Assembly: GCF_001049895.1 (NCBI RefSeq)
Contig: NZ_CVPE01000006.1
Location: forward strand, 766,503 to 830,502
DNA from: Rubeoparvulum massiliense
GTDB taxonomy: Bacteria > Bacillota > Bacilli > Rubeoparvulales > Rubeoparvulaceae
Direction of reading: 5' to 3'
Length of the DNA: 64,000 nt
This document shows, in pieces, positions 24,221 through 33,851 of this stretch. The notes beneath the pieces were generated by a model, which saw only the letters and a list, made by a program, of their open reading frames with translations, did not search any database and was not told the DNA's origin. Both the position numbers and the translations under genes were made by a program. The stretch's first letter is position 1. Every line of letters begins with the position of its first letter.

Positions 24221-25198
24221 TCAACGTTCATATACTTGGGGATTGGCTGTATAGAGAAGAGGCTCTCCTACGAGACCACGGCAGATATTCTCCACTGTTA
24301 TCTTGACCATCGCTTCCCGCGTATCGATCTCGGCGCTTCCGATATGCGGGAGCATAAGCAGATTAGGTAATTGGCGGAATGGATGATCCGCTGGCAGTGG
24401 TTCTTCTTGATAAACATCTAAGCCAGCTGCCCAAATCTCATGCTGGGCTAGCGCTTCATACAGTGCCATTTCATCGACGTTTTGTCCGCGAGAAACGTTA
24501 ATGAAGATGGCACTTTTTTTCATGAGCTTGAACTGGTCACGTCCCATGAGATGATAGGTTTCCTTCGTTGCTGGAGCCAATAATACAACATAGTCTGAGC
24601 GACTTAAGAGCTCCTCCAACCCCACATACATTGCTCCTAGCTCATGCTCTAATTCCACTCTACGCTTGCGGTTATGATAGAGGATAGGCATCTGAAAACC
24701 TCGTGCCCGGCGTGCTACCGCTTCTCCAATCCGCCCCATACCAATAATTCCGATAGTTCGTCCATAAACGGGCTGGCCTGTGAGGTAAAAAGGACCCCAG
24801 CCTGGCCAACGCTTCTCCCTTACCACTTCTGCCCCTTCGACAATACGGCGTGCTGTTGCCATAAGTAGTGCAAATGTAAGATCAGCAGTTGCCTCTGTCA
24901 AAACACCTGGCGTATAGCCTACTGGGATACCCATTTGGATTGCTGTCGGAATGTGAATATTATCAAAGCCCACCGCCATGGTACTAATCACTTTTAGCTT
25001 CTTCCCTGCGGCAATGATCTCTTGATCTAGCGGATCAGCTAGATTCGTAAATAAACCATCGGCATGACGAATCGACTCCAATAATTGAGTACGTGGCATG
25101 GGATGGTCCGCTTCATGCCACATTTCCACTTGCCAACCACGCTGATAAAATGGTTGGAGATACTCTTCATCCACTTTTCTCGTTACTAGGATCTGCAT
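24221..25198 (-). CDS. D-isomer 2-hydroxyacid dehydrogenase (glyoxylate/hydroxypyruvate reductase-like)
   Basis: The 325-residue enzyme shows the Rossmann NAD(P)-binding motif GIIGMGRIGEAVARRARG, substrate-binding VGFDNI (in STMAVGFDNI) and the catalytic Arg in NVSRGQNVDE, Glu in YQEEPLP and His in LPHIGSA. It should reduce glyoxylate or hydroxypyruvate reversibly. The HNRKRR sequence after the second beta strand favours NADPH over NADH. The start is the ATG near 25198. Confidence 0.9.
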   Translation of the reverse strand: MQILVTRKVDEEYLQPFYQRGWQVEMWHEADHPMPRTQLLESIRHADGLFTNLADPLDQEIIAAGKKLKVISTMAVGFDNIHIPTAIQMGIPVGYTPGVLTEATADLTFALLMATARRIVEGAEVVREKRWPGWGPFYLTGQPVYGRTIGIIGMGRIGEAVARRARGFQMPILYHNRKRRVELEHELGAMYVGLEELLSRSDYVVLLAPATKETYHLMGRDQFKLMKKSAIFINVSRGQNVDEMALYEALAQHEIWAAGLDVYQEEPLPADHPFRQLPNLLMLPHIGSAEIDTREAMVKITVENICRGLVGEPLLYTANPQVYER

Positions 25199-25238
25199 AT
25201 TTCTTCCCCTCCATCCCCATTCTTTGTCTCCTATTGTA

Positions 25239-26849
25239 TCACGTAGAGCGGCTGAGGAGCCATCTTAAGGGAAGGATGGAGATCAAGATGATAAAGAGTG
25301 CAGCAGGTGCTGCGAGATAGTAGAGGGCTTCATTGGTTTCTACCCAGATGCGAATCGCTAGGGTGTCAAACCCAGGTGGACGTAAGAGCAAGGTGGCTGG
25401 TAATTCTTTTAATGCACTGACAAAGACTAAGGCACCACCAGCAAGGATCCCCGGTAAAATGGCCGGGACGATCACGGTAAATAGAGTTGTTAAAGGTTTA
25501 CGACCTAGACTTCTTGCAGCTTCCTCAATTCGGGGGGAAAGCAATTGCAGTGATGCCTCCTCACCCTGCATCGCTTGAGGAATAAAACGGATGGTATAAG
25601 CAATGATCAGAATGAATGGTGTTTGATAAAGCCAAGGAATATAGCGATTAAAGATAAAGATTAGTCCTAAGCCTACAATAATCCCTGGTAATGAATAGCC
25701 AATATAGCTTAGACCATAGATCCATTCACTCCAGCGTGTTGGCTGACGAAGCTTGAGATAGATGATCGGCAAGGCGATCACAACACTGAGAATGGCTGCA
25801 ATCAAGGAAATCTGGAGGCTATTCCAGGCGTATTCCCAGAAGCGAGGATCCCAATTTCCTAATTGAAAAGCCTGCCAGCTCCAGTAGAGAAAGACTACCA
25901 ATGGTATGAGAAAAGCGAGCATAAAGAGAAGAGAGATGAAGAATAGACTACCTGCTCGTGCCACCTTGGAAATCTTCAGCGGCACAGCTGGCTGAAAGGA
26001 ATGGAGCTGTTGTGCCACATGATGATCACGCTGAAGACGTACCTTGAGCCAAAGAATGATCCACATGAGTCCAATTAGAAAAGTACTTAAAATGGTAGCA
26101 GATGCTTGATCATAGCTTCCCATCTGATAATAGATGGCTGTAGTAAAGGTTAAATAGCGAAGCATTCCCACCGCTCCAAAGTCAGAGAGCACATATAGTG
26201 AAATGAGAATGGCTCCTGCTAGGATTGCTGGTTGCAAAAGAGGCAGATGGGTATGGCGAAAGAGCTGGAAGGTGGTATAGCCATGGCTCCTTGCCAATTC
26301 ATCATAATGACCACTAATTTTCCGAATGGCTGCACTTGTAATAATAAAAACATAGGGATAGGTAAAGAGCGTGAGCACAAAAAAGATGCCCCAGAAGGAG
26401 TAAATCTGCAATGGGTAGGACCAGCCAAGGCGTTGATAAATGGTAGATTCCCAGAGACTAGCCACCCAACCTTTTGGCCCAAGGATAATGATATAGGCCA
26501 CAGCCCCAATATACGGAGGGATGAGCAAAGGAAGCGCAAGAGCCCAGCGCCAAAAATTGCGGAAGGGGAGTTCAACTCGTTCGACTAGCCAAGCAAGGCT
26601 AACACCAATGAGCACTGCAGCTAGGGTGACCGAGAGCGTGAGCTGGAGCGTATTACTAAGTAAGCTGGGGATTCGAACATTCCACAGCCGTTGCCAGCGG
26701 GTAAATTCTGTACCACCTGCCTGGATGATCACATAGATCACCGGTAGGGCTAGCAAGGTGGCAAAGAGTGTTCCCATGATATAAAAGCTAGTCCAACGAT
26801 CTCCCCGTCTTATTGTATTGTTCTTGAGTCCGAGATGTAGCGTTCTCAC
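25239..26849 (-). CDS. fbpB: Ferric iron ABC transporter permease, FbpB type
   Basis: The 536-residue protein is a duplicated permease with about twelve helices; each half contains a binding-protein-dependent transport EAA-like loop (ELARSHGYTTFQLFRHTHLP in the first, EEAARSLGRKPLTTLFTVIVP in the second). This fused arrangement is typical of FbpB/SfuB-type iron(III) transporters. It pairs with FbpA upstream and FbpC further upstream on the same strand, and is expected to follow Fur control from the fbpA promoter. Confidence 0.88.
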   Translation of the reverse strand: MRTLHLGLKNNTIRRGDRWTSFYIMGTLFATLLALPVIYVIIQAGGTEFTRWQRLWNVRIPSLLSNTLQLTLSVTLAAVLIGVSLAWLVERVELPFRNFWRWALALPLLIPPYIGAVAYIIILGPKGWVASLWESTIYQRLGWSYPLQIYSFWGIFFVLTLFTYPYVFIITSAAIRKISGHYDELARSHGYTTFQLFRHTHLPLLQPAILAGAILISLYVLSDFGAVGMLRYLTFTTAIYYQMGSYDQASATILSTFLIGLMWIILWLKVRLQRDHHVAQQLHSFQPAVPLKISKVARAGSLFFISLLFMLAFLIPLVVFLYWSWQAFQLGNWDPRFWEYAWNSLQISLIAAILSVVIALPIIYLKLRQPTRWSEWIYGLSYIGYSLPGIIVGLGLIFIFNRYIPWLYQTPFILIIAYTIRFIPQAMQGEEASLQLLSPRIEEAARSLGRKPLTTLFTVIVPAILPGILAGGALVFVSALKELPATLLLRPPGFDTLAIRIWVETNEALYYLAAPAALFIILISILPLRWLLSRST

Positions 26850-26894
26850 TGAACTCCCCTCCTCATCATTACTTTAACCATCGCATTTTGTGCA

Positions 26895-28022
26895 TTATCG
26901 TAATAGGAGATCAAACCCAACTTCCTCGATGAGTTGGCGGGTTTCCTCCCACATGGGTCCAAGTTCACTTAAGTGCATCTCCATTACACGATACTCCGAA
27001 ATGTGCTTGGCTTCAGGCGCTGCTTCGATGGCTGCATTAAGTGGTACCTCCAGTGAATGATAAGAGAAAGCCTTTTGATTTTCTGGCTTTAGCAACCACC
27101 CGACAAATTGGAGGGCAGCATCCGAATGTGGACCATCCTTAATCACTGCTACTCCTGCACCGTTAACAAATGCCCCCATCTCCCCTTCCCCCTGATCCGG
27201 ATAGATTGCAGCCACTTGATTATTGGTGGGCTCGCGTAATTGGAGATGATAATAGTAATTATTCACTAGACCAAAAGCATACTCTCCAGATCCAATCGCT
27301 TGACGCATCTCGCCATGCCCCTTCATCACAGCGCCTGCATTGGTAGAAATTTTTTCGAGCCATTCTTTGGTCTTCTTATCACCCCAAACTGAGCGGAGGG
27401 CAGAGATCTGGGCTACCATACTAGCGTTACCACCATTGGTAATGGCGAATTTACCCTTATACTTCTCATCTGTTAGATCCCACATGGTTTTGGGCATCTC
27501 TTCTTCGGAGATCAAAGCTGGGTTATACATGAAAATACGAGTACGAGCTGAAAGTCCGATCCATGAGTTGTCCTCTGCACGAAATTGCGGTGCAATACTC
27601 TCAATACCCTCTACCTGATCAAGTCCTTGTAACATTCCTTCGATACGTAGGTGCTCCAGTGCCCCTATGTCATTGCTGATTAAGATATCTGCTTGCACAC
27701 GATTGCGCTCTTCTTTGATTTGGTTGATCATTGTATCTCCACCATGAAGGGCCTTCACCTTAATCCCGGTCTCGGCTGTAAATTGATCTAGTAAGGGTTG
27801 GACAAAGGATTCTTTCCGCGTGGAGTAGACCACTAATTCCTGCACAGAACGATGCGATGATTCTTCAAGGGCTCCATCATGGTTTGTCTCACCATTCTTA
27901 GGGGCTAAAGGTTCTATACCTGTAGAGGTTGAACAAGCTGAGAGACTCAAGGCCACAGCACTGAGTAGGATAAATGCAAGAATGAAGGTTCTCATCCATT
28001 TTTGCTCGCGATGTTTCATCAT
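26895..28022 (-). CDS. fbpA: Ferric iron-binding lipoprotein, FbpA type
   Basis: The 375-residue protein has a lipobox (LSLSAC) and a class II solute-binding fold of the FbpA family, starting with ELVVYSTRKESFVQPLLDQF, with the domain crossing GGNASMVAQ and a Tyr-Tyr pair (NNYYYHL) in the position of the iron-binding tyrosines. Start is ATG 28022, with AGGAGG six bases upstream. A Fur box lies 74 bases ahead of the start. Substrate is inferred to be Fe3+ from the Fur boxes and family; thiamine or phosphonate binding proteins are related folds. Confidence 0.86.
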   Translation of the reverse strand: MMKHREQKWMRTFILAFILLSAVALSLSACSTSTGIEPLAPKNGETNHDGALEESSHRSVQELVVYSTRKESFVQPLLDQFTAETGIKVKALHGGDTMINQIKEERNRVQADILISNDIGALEHLRIEGMLQGLDQVEGIESIAPQFRAEDNSWIGLSARTRIFMYNPALISEEEMPKTMWDLTDEKYKGKFAITNGGNASMVAQISALRSVWGDKKTKEWLEKISTNAGAVMKGHGEMRQAIGSGEYAFGLVNNYYYHLQLREPTNNQVAAIYPDQGEGEMGAFVNGAGVAVIKDGPHSDAALQFVGWLLKPENQKAFSYHSLEVPLNAAIEAAPEAKHISEYRVMEMHLSELGPMWEETRQLIEEVGFDLLLR

Positions 28023-28095
28023 ATATCTCCTCCTAAAGCTATGATGGAATAACATAACTTTGTGAAAATGTCTTTCTCTTCAGCATCATTTACTG

Positions 28096-28118
28096 ATATT
28101 GATAATCATTCTCATTAT
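28096..28118 (-). promoter_or_regulatory. Fur box upstream of fbpA
   Basis: The stretch GATATTGATAATCATTCTCA matches the core TGATAATnATTaTCA of Fur boxes with few mismatches. It lies between the fbpC stop and fbpA start and should repress fbpA-fbpB when iron is sufficient. Confidence 0.75.
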
Positions 28119-28137
28119 ATAGGCTAAAAAATGATAG

Positions 28138-29184
28138 TTATACAACATGAATAAGTTCAGGATTAATTTTCACTTCTACCTCTTCCCCAATCTTTACCTG
28201 CTCTGTGAGTGGCGCATAGACGATCCATGGAATCGATTCCTGCTTGCTTGTTAAGCGGAGATAAATCGTCTGAAAAGGACCCTGATAATCTAAGCGTTGC
28301 ACAATCCCTTTCATCCCACCCTCTCGAACCAGAAAAGTATTTTCCGGACGAATGGCTAGCTGAACTCTTGCTGCATTCAGTTTTCTTTTCACAGAGAATT
28401 GACCGATTTTCGTCCTGACAGAGCGACCATCAGCAAGGACTTCTCCTTCGATGAGGTTGGTCTGACCAAAAAACTGTGCCACAAATGGTGATGTAGGCTG
28501 TAAATATAGTGAAGAAGGGGAACCCTCTTGTAGAATCTGACCTTCGTTCATTACAACCACACGATCCGAGACAGCGAAAGCGTCCTGTTGATCATGGGTG
28601 ACAAGAATGGCTGTTGTCCCAGTACTTCGAAGAATCTTTACCAACTCTTCGCGCATCTTTTCTCGTAGCTTTGCATCCAAATTGCTAAATGGTTCATCAA
28701 GGAGAAGCAACTTGGGATCAGGTGCCAATGCCCTCGCCAAGGCAACACGTTGCTGCTGACCTCCTGATAGTTGGTGTGGGAAACGCTCTGCATACTCCTC
28801 TAAGCCAACAAGACGAAGCATTGCTTGAACTCGCTGCTGCCGATCTTTCTTTGGCCAACGATGCAAGCCAAAGAGTACATTCTTGTATACATTGAGATGA
28901 GGGAATAAAGCATAATCCTGAAAGACCATGCCGATCCCCCGTGCTTCAGCAGGCATATACTGCTCTGAATCCACAAGGATTCTTCCATCCAGTTCAATAC
29001 TTCCTACAGTTGGTTGCTCAAATCCAGCAATTAAACGCAGGGTGGTTGTCTTGCCACAGCCACTAGGCCCCAGTAGGGTAATAATCTCCCCTTGGGATAG
29101 GGAAAGGGAGATGTTATCCACAGCTAGCATATGTGAATGGGCATATTGCTTCGTTAGCTCTTTTAGTACCAAAAAGTTTTTCAT
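28138..29184 (-). CDS. fbpC: Ferric iron ABC transporter ATPase, FbpC type
   Basis: The 348-residue ATPase has Walker A (GPSGCGKTT), Q-loop (VFQDYALFPHL), signature (LSGGQQQRVALARAL), Walker B (LLLLDEPFSNLD) and a C-terminal TOBE-like domain. ATG 29184 follows GGGGTGA by four bases; the upstream start at 29229 would overlap the Fur box and lacks a ribosome binding site. It energises the FbpA-FbpB system. Separate Fur boxes in front of fbpC and fbpA suggest two promoters. Confidence 0.88.
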   Translation of the reverse strand: MKNFLVLKELTKQYAHSHMLAVDNISLSLSQGEIITLLGPSGCGKTTTLRLIAGFEQPTVGSIELDGRILVDSEQYMPAEARGIGMVFQDYALFPHLNVYKNVLFGLHRWPKKDRQQRVQAMLRLVGLEEYAERFPHQLSGGQQQRVALARALAPDPKLLLLDEPFSNLDAKLREKMREELVKILRSTGTTAILVTHDQQDAFAVSDRVVVMNEGQILQEGSPSSLYLQPTSPFVAQFFGQTNLIEGEVLADGRSVRTKIGQFSVKRKLNAARVQLAIRPENTFLVREGGMKGIVQRLDYQGPFQTIYLRLTSKQESIPWIVYAPLTEQVKIGEEVEVKINPELIHVV

Positions 29185-29213
29185 CTTTTCACCCCCGTAC
29201 CCGCTCATGCAAT

Positions 29214-29233
29214 TGAGAATGATTATCATTCGT
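29214..29233. promoter_or_regulatory. Fur box upstream of fbpC
   Basis: GAGAATGATTATCATTCGT is nearly identical to the classical GATAATGATTATCATTATC operator and is a good inverted repeat. It sits between fbpC and the divergent polymerase gene, so it controls fbpC and might also touch the polymerase promoter. Confidence 0.85.
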
Positions 29234-29342
29234 ATTTAATCTTACAGAAGGAACCCCATTTTGTCAATTGCTGAGTATTCATGGATATATGTTACAATAT
29301 AAGCATGAGTAAAAAGGCATGTGCGAGGGGGAATAAGCCGTG

Positions 29343-30458
29343 ATGGTTCTTCTTGTGGATATGAACTCATTCTTCGCTTCAGTACACCAAAGTGAAGACC
29401 CTTCACTGCGCGGAAAACCTGTGATTATTGCTGGTGATCCAAAATTACGAAAAGGAATTGTGATCGCTGCTAGCTATGAGGCGAAGGCGAAGGGAATCTA
29501 TACCACCATGCGTTACCATGAAGCGTTAGAGCGTTGCCCTGATGGCATCTTTATCCGACCCAACCATCCCTTATACCGTAAATACTCCCAGACTATTATG
29601 CGCTTTCTAGCGAAGGTGGCACCCTGTGAGGTCGCCTCCATTGATGAGGCGTATTTAGATGTTAGCGAAATCGTCGAACGGGGAGTACGTCCCCTGGAAA
29701 TTGCCCGCTATATTCAAAATAAATTAGAAAGAGAATTATCCATTCCATGTAGCATTGGAGCTGGTCCTAATAAGATCATTGCAAAAATGTGTGCTGATGT
29801 TAAAAAACCCCGGGGCTACGTAGAGATGGGGGTACGCCAGTTCCAGTCCTATTTTTGGCCCCAGGCTGTTTCCAAGTTACATGGCTGTGGACAACGAACG
29901 AGTGAAAAATTAAACCAACGTGGTATCATCACCATTGGACAGTTAGCCCAGCTTGAGATCGAAACATTACGGAACTGGTATGGGAAACAAGGTGAATATC
30001 TCTATTGGGCTGCACGGGGCATGACTCAATCTCCTGTTGACCCGATGCGGCGTAAAGGGAGCAAAAGTATGGGGATCTCTAGAACATTTCCACACGACGT
30101 GGATGATGAGGAACGTATCGCAGGGATTATTCATCAATATAGCCTGCAGATGAGCCAGCAGCTAAAGCGGAAGAAAGTAGTAGCGAAGACCATTTCTATC
30201 GATGTGAAAATTAGCTATGAAAAGGGACGGACACGGAGCTGTACTCTCGAGGAGGCAACAAGGGACCCAAAGACGATTGAAGAGACAGCAATTGCACTGT
30301 ATCAGACTCATTTCAAATATCAGCCCTTACGACTGCTCGGGATTCGTGTTAGCAATTTAGAGTCTGATGAGTCCATTCTTCCCTACCCTGTTCAACTCTC
30401 CTTCCAATTCACAGAGGGAGGATCGATGATCCTCCCTCCTGACTTCTCTGATAAGTAG
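29343..30458 (+). CDS. Y-family DNA polymerase (DinB/Pol IV-like)
   Basis: The product (371 aa) has the polymerase metal motifs VDMNSFFASV (first carboxylate and the Phe of the steric-gate region) and SIDEAYLDVS, two helix-hairpin-helix type segments (GCGQRTSEKLNQRGI) and the little-finger domain. QLSFQF near the C terminus resembles a beta-clamp binding motif. It performs translesion synthesis. GTG at 29340 is an alternative start one codon earlier. I saw no LexA box of the CGAAC-N4-GTTCG type upstream. The C-terminal hydrophobic tail is short. Confidence 0.9.
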   Translation: MVLLVDMNSFFASVHQSEDPSLRGKPVIIAGDPKLRKGIVIAASYEAKAKGIYTTMRYHEALERCPDGIFIRPNHPLYRKYSQTIMRFLAKVAPCEVASIDEAYLDVSEIVERGVRPLEIARYIQNKLERELSIPCSIGAGPNKIIAKMCADVKKPRGYVEMGVRQFQSYFWPQAVSKLHGCGQRTSEKLNQRGIITIGQLAQLEIETLRNWYGKQGEYLYWAARGMTQSPVDPMRRKGSKSMGISRTFPHDVDDEERIAGIIHQYSLQMSQQLKRKKVVAKTISIDVKISYEKGRTRSCTLEEATRDPKTIEETAIALYQTHFKYQPLRLLGIRVSNLESDESILPYPVQLSFQFTEGGSMILPPDFSDK

Positions 30459-30459
30459 C

Positions 30460-32892
30460 TTATAAGCTTCTGTTTTGAAGTAGTTGCAGTAATTGTTCAG
30501 GGGGCACAGGCTTACTCACAAGATATCCCTGAATATAATCACATCGCTGTTGAGAGAGATAGCTCCACTGCTTATCTTCCTCAACGCCCTCTGCAACAAC
30601 CTGCAAGTTAAGGGTATGAGCTAATGCAATAATGGAATTGACAATGGCATTGTCCTCAGGATTCATATTCACATGACGGATGAACATCTGATCAATCTTC
30701 AATCGGGAGATCGGGAACTTGCTAAGATAATTTAAAGAAGAGAAGCCTGTCCCAAAATCATCGATGGCAATGTTCACCCCAAGCTGCTTTAAGCCCCCCA
30801 TGGTCTCCATGACCTGTTCAATCTGGTCCATGGCCACCCGTTCTGTAATCTCTAGCTCCAGTAGCTCAGCTGGTATCCCTGTCTCTTGAATAATCTCTTC
30901 GAGGAGTATTACAAAGTTATTCTGCTGAAACTGTACCGCCGAGATATTCACCCCGAGCTTGATGGGATGAATTCCCGCCTCCAGCCAGTTCACCATCTGT
31001 TTACAAGCTTCTCGTAACACCCACTCCCCAAGGGGAATAATGATCCCCGTCTCTTCTGCCAAAGGTATAAATTGATTCGGTGGAATCCAACCATGTCTTG
31101 GATGCTCCCAGCGCAGTAACGCTTCGACTCCGATTACTTCTCTTGTCATCACATCTACCTGAGGTTGATAATGAAGGGTAAACTGCTTCAGCTTTAAAGC
31201 ATTCCTCAGTTCATTCTCTAGCTGCAGAGTTCGCGTTACCTGCTGATTTAGCACGTGATGATACTTACGGAACTGATTACGCCCTTTGGCCTTTGCATCA
31301 TACATGGCCGAGTCAGAATTACGAATTAAGGTAGTCCGATCACGACCATCATCAGGATAGAAGCTAATGCCCACACTGACACTACTGTATAAGGAGCGCC
31401 CATTCAATTTAAGCGGTTGTGTGAAGCTATGAATGATCTTATCTACCTTCGCCTCTACGCAAGTATGATCACATGGGATTGGCAGCAATGCGATAAACTC
31501 ATCACCACCCAAGCGATATAATTCATCAACTGGCCCCAGTTGACTACTGATCCGCTGTGCCGCTGCTACTAGCACCTGATCACCTATCTCATGTCCAAGG
31601 GAATCATTGATCACCTTAAACCGATCCATGTCAATGAAGAGGAGAGCAAATTTGGTTCCTCTCAGTTCTCCTTCTTCAATCCATGCATCTAAAACTTCAT
31701 AAAGTTTCGAACGATTGGGTAGCTGTGTCAATGGATCTGTAAAGGCAAGATGGTAGATGAGCTCTTTATTCTTAATCTCTTCGGAGATGTCACGGGCTGC
31801 ACCACGGAAACCGAGAAAATCACCTTGCTCATCCACGATGATTACAGCACTGGTCTGGAGCCAAACCCAGCTTCCATCCTTTTTCTGTCGCTGATACTGG
31901 AGCTGCTGAAAGCCTTGCTTCTCTTGGATGCTCTCCGCAATCACTTGCTTAACCGTCGAAAGATCATCGTGATGAATATTATCATTGAGAGATTTACCTA
32001 GTAGCTCGTCGGGAGTAAATCCTATGATACGCTCCACCGGTTCAGAAAGATAGATATATTCACCATCACGTCCAGACTCCCATACATACTCATCAAATGC
32101 GCTTACTACATCACGAAAGCGCTTCTCGCTGGCTGCTAATTGGAAGTGGCTACTCTGCACTAATTGATAAATTTCCATCATCTCTGGGAGAAAATGAGGA
32201 GAATCTTCATAGTCTAGATCTAGATTACAAACACGGTCACGGAAGAGCTTTATACTATCCTCATATTTTAACGTTATAAATTTCGTTCCGATCAAACCCA
32301 TGATAAGCATCGGGATCAAAATGGAAAATATGTTGTCTATTCGGTCCATAAAAAGTGTACGGAAATCACTTACGGTAATGTTCCCCCACACATGACCGAT
32401 CACTTCGCCATCAATAATAATTGGATGGATCCTAGCGATCACATAAGCTCCCCGAGTTTGCGAATAGTTATGAAATTTATAGGGTTCTTTGGTTTGATAC
32501 ACCGTTCTTGCTTCCGATTGGGGACGAATATCCTTCAATCCAGATTCATCATAATTAGGCACAAAGGCGACAATGCTCTGGAGGTCCTTTACATAGTAGC
32601 CTGCTCCATAGCCTGGAAATGCTTGTTGTACCTTCTCCACAATCGGCTGCAAAAGTCTGTTTAGAGCTAAGACCTGGTCATGATTGGGAGTGCTGATCTC
32701 CTCCCCTAACAACTCTTCATAGGATTTTCCTCCTAGTTCCAATTCTAGAAGGTAAGTCAGTGATTCAGTTGCTTGATGCTCACGCTGAATCATACTATTC
32801 CAAACCTCATAGTAATGCCAGGCAAAGCTGAAGAGTAGGGTAATGACAATCATTAATACCGTTAGCAGATAGACTTTCCGGGTAACCGCCAT
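30460..32892 (-). CDS. Membrane sensor PAS-GGDEF-EAL c-di-GMP protein
   Basis: The 810-residue protein has one N-terminal helix, an extracytoplasmic sensory region of about 160 residues (28-190, with GYYVKDLQSIVAFVPNYDE, Cache-like), a second helix (about 192-212), a PAS domain (about 255-375), a GGDEF domain with intact signature (RLGGDEF) and an EAL domain with GVEALLRW, DDFGTGFSS and KIDQMFI. Both catalytic signatures are complete. Compared with the gene at 18761 it adds an extracytoplasmic sensor. It converges on the polymerase gene with one base between stop codons. Confidence 0.88.
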   Translation of the reverse strand: MAVTRKVYLLTVLMIVITLLFSFAWHYYEVWNSMIQREHQATESLTYLLELELGGKSYEELLGEEISTPNHDQVLALNRLLQPIVEKVQQAFPGYGAGYYVKDLQSIVAFVPNYDESGLKDIRPQSEARTVYQTKEPYKFHNYSQTRGAYVIARIHPIIIDGEVIGHVWGNITVSDFRTLFMDRIDNIFSILIPMLIMGLIGTKFITLKYEDSIKLFRDRVCNLDLDYEDSPHFLPEMMEIYQLVQSSHFQLAASEKRFRDVVSAFDEYVWESGRDGEYIYLSEPVERIIGFTPDELLGKSLNDNIHHDDLSTVKQVIAESIQEKQGFQQLQYQRQKKDGSWVWLQTSAVIIVDEQGDFLGFRGAARDISEEIKNKELIYHLAFTDPLTQLPNRSKLYEVLDAWIEEGELRGTKFALLFIDMDRFKVINDSLGHEIGDQVLVAAAQRISSQLGPVDELYRLGGDEFIALLPIPCDHTCVEAKVDKIIHSFTQPLKLNGRSLYSSVSVGISFYPDDGRDRTTLIRNSDSAMYDAKAKGRNQFRKYHHVLNQQVTRTLQLENELRNALKLKQFTLHYQPQVDVMTREVIGVEALLRWEHPRHGWIPPNQFIPLAEETGIIIPLGEWVLREACKQMVNWLEAGIHPIKLGVNISAVQFQQNNFVILLEEIIQETGIPAELLELEITERVAMDQIEQVMETMGGLKQLGVNIAIDDFGTGFSSLNYLSKFPISRLKIDQMFIRHVNMNPEDNAIVNSIIALAHTLNLQVVAEGVEEDKQWSYLSQQRCDYIQGYLVSKPVPPEQLLQLLQNRSL

Positions 32893-33016
32893 GTAGATCC
32901 CTCATTTTTTCCTCATACTTCCACCTTGTTCATCTACCACTATTATACTATTATTCCTTCCATTATTGGTACGATAATTGTGATAATAGTATCAATGACT
33001 GGAAAATAGCGATAAA

Positions 33017-33046
33017 AAATAGGACTATGATCCATCCATAGTCCTG
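33017..33046 (-). terminator. Terminator of the liv/KAS III/hydrolase operon
   Basis: On the minus strand AGGACTATG...CATAGTCCT with an eight-base loop is followed by a run of six T residues. It lies just past the stop of the last hydrolase gene, marking the operon's end. Confidence 0.8.
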
Positions 33047-33061
33047 TTACATACTCCTATT

Positions 33062-33850
33062 TCAACTAGAGATGAGCGTACTCTTGACAACTTGCACAAA
33101 TTGCTGAGGATCTTCGAGCATGATGGAGTGACCGATATGGGAAAACATGATTAACTCTCCATGGGGAAGCAGCTCGCAGGTGGATTGCATCATTTCCTTC
33201 GTGACGAGTAGATCTTGCTCACCATAGATGACATATACAGGCATCGTCAACTTCCCAGCTTCTTGACGAATATCAAACTTTTCTAATGAACGGGCATTGG
33301 GGATGACTACATGGGCATCACGCATTGCCTCGTCGACAATTTGCTGAAAGAATGGAGTCTGGTGGTCTGCTGCAGGCGCCACCCCTTTTAATGCTGCCTC
33401 CATCAAGGGGCGTTGACTACCTAAGAGAGACAGGACAGCATAGTTTTCCTCTGGCGTTACCAGACCATGGAGAGGAGCTGAGTTAATTAAAATCATCCGC
33501 TCTATCATACTAGGAGCTAATAGGGCTGTCCTCATCACAATGGCGCCACCTAAGGAATGACCTACCAAGGTGACCTGCTTGGTCTCCAGCATTTCCAAGA
33601 GTGCTAACAAATCGTGGGCATATTGCTCAATTTCATACCCTGCGTCAGGACGTGTGGATTGACCGACACCACGCATATCCACAGTGACCACCTTACCCAA
33701 TTCAGAGAGGGGTTCGACCACTTGATTCCACCAGCTCTGATTCGCAATATTCCCATGTACCAGGACCATTGTAGATTCTCCAGTACCTTGCTCGTGATAT
33801 GCCAATTGACAATCGTCTAATTGGAGGAACTTCATACTAGACATCTCCAT
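33062..33850 (-). CDS. Alpha/beta hydrolase (second of a pair)
   Basis: The 262-residue protein has an oxyanion region VLVHGNIANQSWW, nucleophile elbow GHSLGGA (catalytic Ser) and a C-terminal His in HIGHSIMLEDP with an acid in the YVIYGEQDLLV segment, so the Ser-Asp-His triad is complete. The fold covers esterases, lactonases, C-C hydrolases and haloperoxidases. It is the last gene of a probable operon with another hydrolase, a KAS III-like enzyme and a Liv-type transporter. Substrate is unknown. It starts one base after the previous gene's stop. Confidence 0.85.
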   Translation of the reverse strand: MEMSSMKFLQLDDCQLAYHEQGTGESTMVLVHGNIANQSWWNQVVEPLSELGKVVTVDMRGVGQSTRPDAGYEIEQYAHDLLALLEMLETKQVTLVGHSLGGAIVMRTALLAPSMIERMILINSAPLHGLVTPEENYAVLSLLGSQRPLMEAALKGVAPAADHQTPFFQQIVDEAMRDAHVVIPNARSLEKFDIRQEAGKLTMPVYVIYGEQDLLVTKEMMQSTCELLPHGELIMFSHIGHSIMLEDPQQFVQVVKSTLISS

Positions 33851-33851
33851 C

